From assembly GCF_000745215.1 (NCBI RefSeq), contig NZ_JQNK01000009.1:2542001-2606000 (forward strand): DNA of 64,000 nt. The letters run 5' to 3'. The notes beneath the pieces are model-generated. The model was given only the letters and a program-made list of their open reading frames with translations, was not told the DNA's origin and ran no database searches. The position numbers were made by a program, and so were the translations under genes. The stretch's first letter is position 1. Each line of letters opens with the position of its first letter. Positions 61,291 to 64,000 of the stretch are shown here, piece after piece. This DNA is from Methylosinus sp. PW1 (GTDB lineage: Bacteria; Pseudomonadota; Alphaproteobacteria; Rhizobiales; Beijerinckiaceae).

Positions 61291-61800
61291 ATGGCCGTGA
61301 TCAACAAGCTTCTGGTCGGCGAGTCGCTCGTCGGCGAAGGCAATGAGGTCGCTCACATCGACCTGCTGATCGGACCGCGCGGCAGCGCCGCCGAGACCGC
61401 CTTCGCCAATGCGCTGGTCAACAACAAGGACGGCTTCACGACGCTGCTCGCCGTCGTCGCGCCGAACCTGCTGGCCAAGCCGAACACGATCCTGTTCAAC
61501 AAGGTCACCATCAAGAACGCCAAGCAGGCCGTTCAGATGTTCGGACCGGCGCAGGCCGGCGTCGCCAAGGCGGTCGCCGATTCGGTCGCCGAGGGCGTGA
61601 TCCCGCTCGCCGAGGCCGATGACGTCTTCATCTCGGTCGGCGTGTTCATCCATTGGGACGCGAGCGACGACAAGAAGATCCAAGAGTACAACTATCAGGC
61701 CACCAAGGAAGCCATCGCCCGCGCCGTCAAGGGCGAGCCGAAGGCCGCCGAGGTCGTCGCCAAGCGCAACGACGTCAAGCATCCTTTCGGCGCCAACTGA
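61291..61800 (+). CDS. fae: Formaldehyde-activating enzyme Fae
   Basis: 169 residues. Condenses formaldehyde with tetrahydromethanopterin to methylene-H4MPT. Conserved stretches: [24 protein letters not shown] with the active-site histidine, [19 protein letters not shown], and [21 protein letters not shown]. The start MAVINKLL is set by AAGGAAAAG. A strong terminator follows, so fae may be a highly expressed single gene, as is usual. Confidence 0.97.
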   Translation: MAVINKLLVGESLVGEGNEVAHIDLLIGPRGSAAETAFANALVNNKDGFTTLLAVVAPNLLAKPNTILFNKVTIKNAKQAVQMFGPAQAGVAKAVADSVAEGVIPLAEADDVFISVGVFIHWDASDDKKIQEYNYQATKEAIARAVKGEPKAAEVVAKRNDVKHPFGAN

Positions 61801-61827
61801 CGGCTTCGACCGGATCACGAATCATCG

Positions 61828-61860
61828 GGGGAGCCGTTCGCGGCTCCCCTTTTGCTTTTT
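61828..61860 (+). terminator. Rho-independent terminator after fae
   Basis: Perfect 9-base arms (GGGGAGCCG / CGGCTCCCC) with loop TTCG, followed by TTTTGCTTTTT. A classic intrinsic terminator, 28 bases after the fae stop. Confidence 0.9.
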
Positions 61861-61899
61861 AAAGGCGCGCGCGACGCGCCGATCGAAACGGAAAGGCTC

Positions 61900-62919
61900 A
61901 TGGCCAGCGTCATCGGCTTCGACATAGGCGGCGCGCATCTCAAGGCCGCGCGCGCCATTGACGGGCGGATCGTCGAGGTGCTGCTGCTGCCCTGCAATCC
62001 GCATTACGGCCTCGCGCGGCTCGAGGGCGCGATAGAGGAGGCGGTCGCCCGCCTCGGCGCGGCCGATCGATTCGCCATCACCATGACGGCCGAGCTCTCC
62101 GACGCTTTCGAGACTCGCGCCGCCGGCGTCGCCGCCATCGCATCCGCGGTCGCCCGGCGCGTGAAGGGCGAGACGCTGTTCTACGCCGGGGAGGGCGGCT
62201 TCCTTCCCTTCGCCGAGGTGCGCCCCGCGGCGCAGGCCATCGCCTCCGCCAATTGGCGGGCGAGCGCGGAGCTGGTCGCGCGGCGACTCCCGCAAGCGCT
62301 GTTCATCGACATGGGCTCGACGACGACCGATCTCGTCCCCATTTCCGGCGGCCGCGTCTGCGCCGTCGGCGGCGGCGACGCCGAGCGCCTCGCCAATGGC
62401 GAGCTGGTCTATACGGGCTTCTCGCGCGGCGATCCGCTCGCCGGCGTGACGCTCGCGCCCTTTGCGGGCCGCTGGACGCCGCCGGCGCGTGAGAATTTCG
62501 CGACCATGGCCGATGTGCGCCGCGCGACCGGCGATCTCGCCGCAGAGGACGCCGAGCCGACCGCGGACGGGCGCGGCAAGAGCGTCGCCGAATCGATCGC
62601 CCGTCTCGCGCGCCTCGCCGGTCGCGACGCCGCCGAGGCCTCGCCCGCGCAATGGCGCGCCTTCGCGGATTTTCTCGCCCGCGCGCAAATGCGCTCGATC
62701 GAGGATCAGATCGCGCTGCTGCGCTCGCGCGCGGCGGTGGCGGAAGACGCGCCCATCATCGGCGCCGGCGTCGGCCGCGCGCTCGTCGCGCGCCTGGCTC
62801 TCTCCGAAGGCCGCGCCTATCGCGACATCGCCGAATTCATCGATGCGGTCCCGGAGGCCGCGAGCGCCGCCGCCGATTGCGCGCCGGCCTGCGCAGTCGC
62901 TTTGCTCGCCTCCGGCTGA
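61900..62919 (+). CDS. H4MPT-linked C1 pathway protein, COG1548 hydantoinase/kinase-like (MfnF-like)
   Basis: 339 residues from MASVIGFDIGG. ASKHA-type ATPase core: VIGFDIGGAHLKAAR, ALFIDMGSTTTDLVPI and PIIGAGVGRALVARLAL. Proteins of this group occur with fae/mtdB in methylotrophs and are homologous to archaeal MfnF, which joins the furan and tyramine parts of methanofuran. A role in making the methanofuran-like cofactor is therefore likely, from family knowledge. Start chosen by GGAAAGG; 16 more codons lie upstream in the terminator region. Confidence 0.82.
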   Translation: MASVIGFDIGGAHLKAARAIDGRIVEVLLLPCNPHYGLARLEGAIEEAVARLGAADRFAITMTAELSDAFETRAAGVAAIASAVARRVKGETLFYAGEGGFLPFAEVRPAAQAIASANWRASAELVARRLPQALFIDMGSTTTDLVPISGGRVCAVGGGDAERLANGELVYTGFSRGDPLAGVTLAPFAGRWTPPARENFATMADVRRATGDLAAEDAEPTADGRGKSVAESIARLARLAGRDAAEASPAQWRAFADFLARAQMRSIEDQIALLRSRAAVAEDAPIIGAGVGRALVARLALSEGRAYRDIAEFIDAVPEAASAAADCAPACAVALLASG

Positions 62920-62924
62920 GCGGA

Positions 62925-64000
62925 TTATTCCGCGGCGGCGGCGCGCGCCAGCAATATGCGCACGCGCTCGGTCAGCTCCTCGAGCGTGAAGGGCTTGCGC
63001 AAAACTTCGATGTGCGATGTGAGATCGAGGCTGTCGAGCGATTTGCCGGCATAGCCGGTGATGAGCAGGATCGGGAGATCGGGGTGAGCGGCGCGGGCGG
63101 CTTCGGCCAGATGGCGCCCGCTGACGCCCGGCAGGCCGACATCCGTGACCAGCAGGCGCAAGCTCTCGCCCGATTCGAGCACCTTCAGCCCGGCGCTTCC
63201 GTCATCGGCCTCTATGACATCGCAGCCCATCTCCTCGAGCGCGTCGGCGATCTGCAGGCGCACCTCCAGCTGATCCTCGACGAGCAGCGTCTTTCCGCAG
63301 AGCGCGGCGTAATCTTGCTTCTGCTCCGCGACCTCCGGGGCGGCGACCGCCTCGGCCGGCGCGAGGTCCGGCGGGTCGCGGCCGGGCAGATAGAGGCGCA
63401 CGTTGGTCCCTTTTCCGGGCGCGCTGTCGATGCGCACGAAGCCGCCGGACTGCTTCACGAAACCATAGATCTGCGAGAGGCCGAGGCCAGTGCCGCGCCC
63501 GGTCGGCTTGGTGGTGAAGAAAGGCTCGAAGACATGCGCCAGCACCTCGCGGCTCATGCCGGCGCCATTGTCTTTCACGCTGATCTCCACATAATCGCCG
63601 GGCGTGAGATCAGGGTCGGCGGGGTCGGCGTCCAAGCGGCGATCTGCGGTCGCGATCTCGAGGACGCCGCCGGCCGGCATGGCGTCGCGCGCATTGATGG
63701 CGAGGTTGAGCAGCGCGCTCTCGAGCTGCGACGGATCGCAGACGACGCTGCGCCGGCAGCGGCCGAGCCGCAGATCGAGCTCGACGCCCGAGCCGAGCGT
63801 GCGCCGCAGCATATCTTCGAGGCCGACGACCAGCCTGTCCGGTTCTATGACGCGCGGCAGCAGCGTCTGCCGGCGGGAGAAGGCGAGGAGACGATCGATG
63901 AGATTGGAGGCCGAGCTCGCCGCCTTGCGAATGGCGGCCACCGAGGGGCCGATCTCCTCGGCGCGCCCGCGCGCCAATTGCCGCTCTATGACGCCGAGCG
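62925..64000 (-). CDS. Hybrid sensor histidine kinase, 5' part beyond window
   Basis: Partial: the frame is open to the right edge, so the N-terminus and sensory part are missing. Visible are the end of the HisKA dimerisation domain (ASNLIDRLLAFSRRQTLLP), HATPase with N-box LLNLAINARDAM, DNGAGM, FEPFFTTKPTGRGTGLGLS, then a receiver with VEDQLEVR, phospho-acceptor Asp in LLVTDVGLPGVSG and lysine in LRKPF. This matches soluble PAS-type hybrid kinases of alphaproteobacteria. The residue 63977 TTG is internal, not a start. Convergent with the C1 block, five bases apart. Confidence 0.9.
   Translation of the reverse strand, partial: LGVIERQLARGRAEEIGPSVAAIRKAASSASNLIDRLLAFSRRQTLLPRVIEPDRLVVGLEDMLRRTLGSGVELDLRLGRCRRSVVCDPSQLESALLNLAINARDAMPAGGVLEIATADRRLDADPADPDLTPGDYVEISVKDNGAGMSREVLAHVFEPFFTTKPTGRGTGLGLSQIYGFVKQSGGFVRIDSAPGKGTNVRLYLPGRDPPDLAPAEAVAAPEVAEQKQDYAALCGKTLLVEDQLEVRLQIADALEEMGCDVIEADDGSAGLKVLESGESLRLLVTDVGLPGVSGRHLAEAARAAHPDLPILLITGYAGKSLDSLDLTSHIEVLRKPFTLEELTERVRILLARAAAAE

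Noticed and set aside
60205..61818. 537-codon minus-strand frame opposite mtdB and fae
   Set aside because: Shadow frame of two well-known C1 genes.

Overview
The window looks like a chromosomal segment of a GC-rich alphaproteobacterium, most likely a type II methanotroph of the Methylosinus/Methylocystis kind. The pointers are a tetrahydromethanopterin C1 block (mtdB, fae, a COG1548/MfnF-like gene), an 18-cysteine cytosolic copper-storage protein (Csp3), the alphaproteobacterial cell-cycle pair CtrA/ChpT, a CobT cobaltochelatase subunit and an uptake [NiFe]-hydrogenase system. The genus is inferred from these gene families, not from a search.

Layout. 0-6.5 kb: ctrA faces a compact cheA-cheW-cheY-cheR string preceded by chpT, with no MCP or cheB. 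6.7-12.5 kb: a leftward set of a ModE-type regulator, a periplasmic binding protein with no permease, a DUF1111 di-haem protein and a TonB-dependent receptor. A ModE-box-like dyad sits on the promoter of the binding-protein gene, so this may be an undescribed Mo/W-linked uptake unit. 12.5-17.9 kb: peptidoglycan recycling (murQ, divergent nagB-II-type SIS gene plus nagA, then nagZ) and an EamA permease. 18-25.4 kb: DUF3008 protein, Csp3, and a TetR regulator divergent from a tripartite RND efflux operon, with two perfect palindromic operators flanking the promoter.

25.4-45.3 kb is a nearly continuous leftward hydrogenase locus of about 20 kb: sensor hydrogenase hupUV, structural hupSLC, protease hupD, a miniature HupE-like protein, chaperones hupFGHIJK, hypABFCDE, and the hoxA/hupT regulators. 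Two good sigma-54 -24/-12 sequences, before hupS and before hupG, fit the intact GAFTGA motif in HoxA. HypF carries an in-frame palindromic DNA element, and HypB has a very long histidine tract. A two-barrel porin gene lies just upstream of hupU.

47.5-58 kb: a three-gene set (circularly permuted ATP-grasp, alpha-E, transglutaminase), tRNA-Tyr, a PAS-GGDEF-EAL protein, cobT, and a complete IS4-like element inserted in a GC-rich palindromic repeat. 58-64 kb: a small membrane peptide, rpmB, a SnoaL-like protein, a small secreted protein, the mtdB-fae-MfnF-like C1 block, and a hybrid histidine kinase cut by the right edge. No CRISPR array, rRNA or phage was seen.
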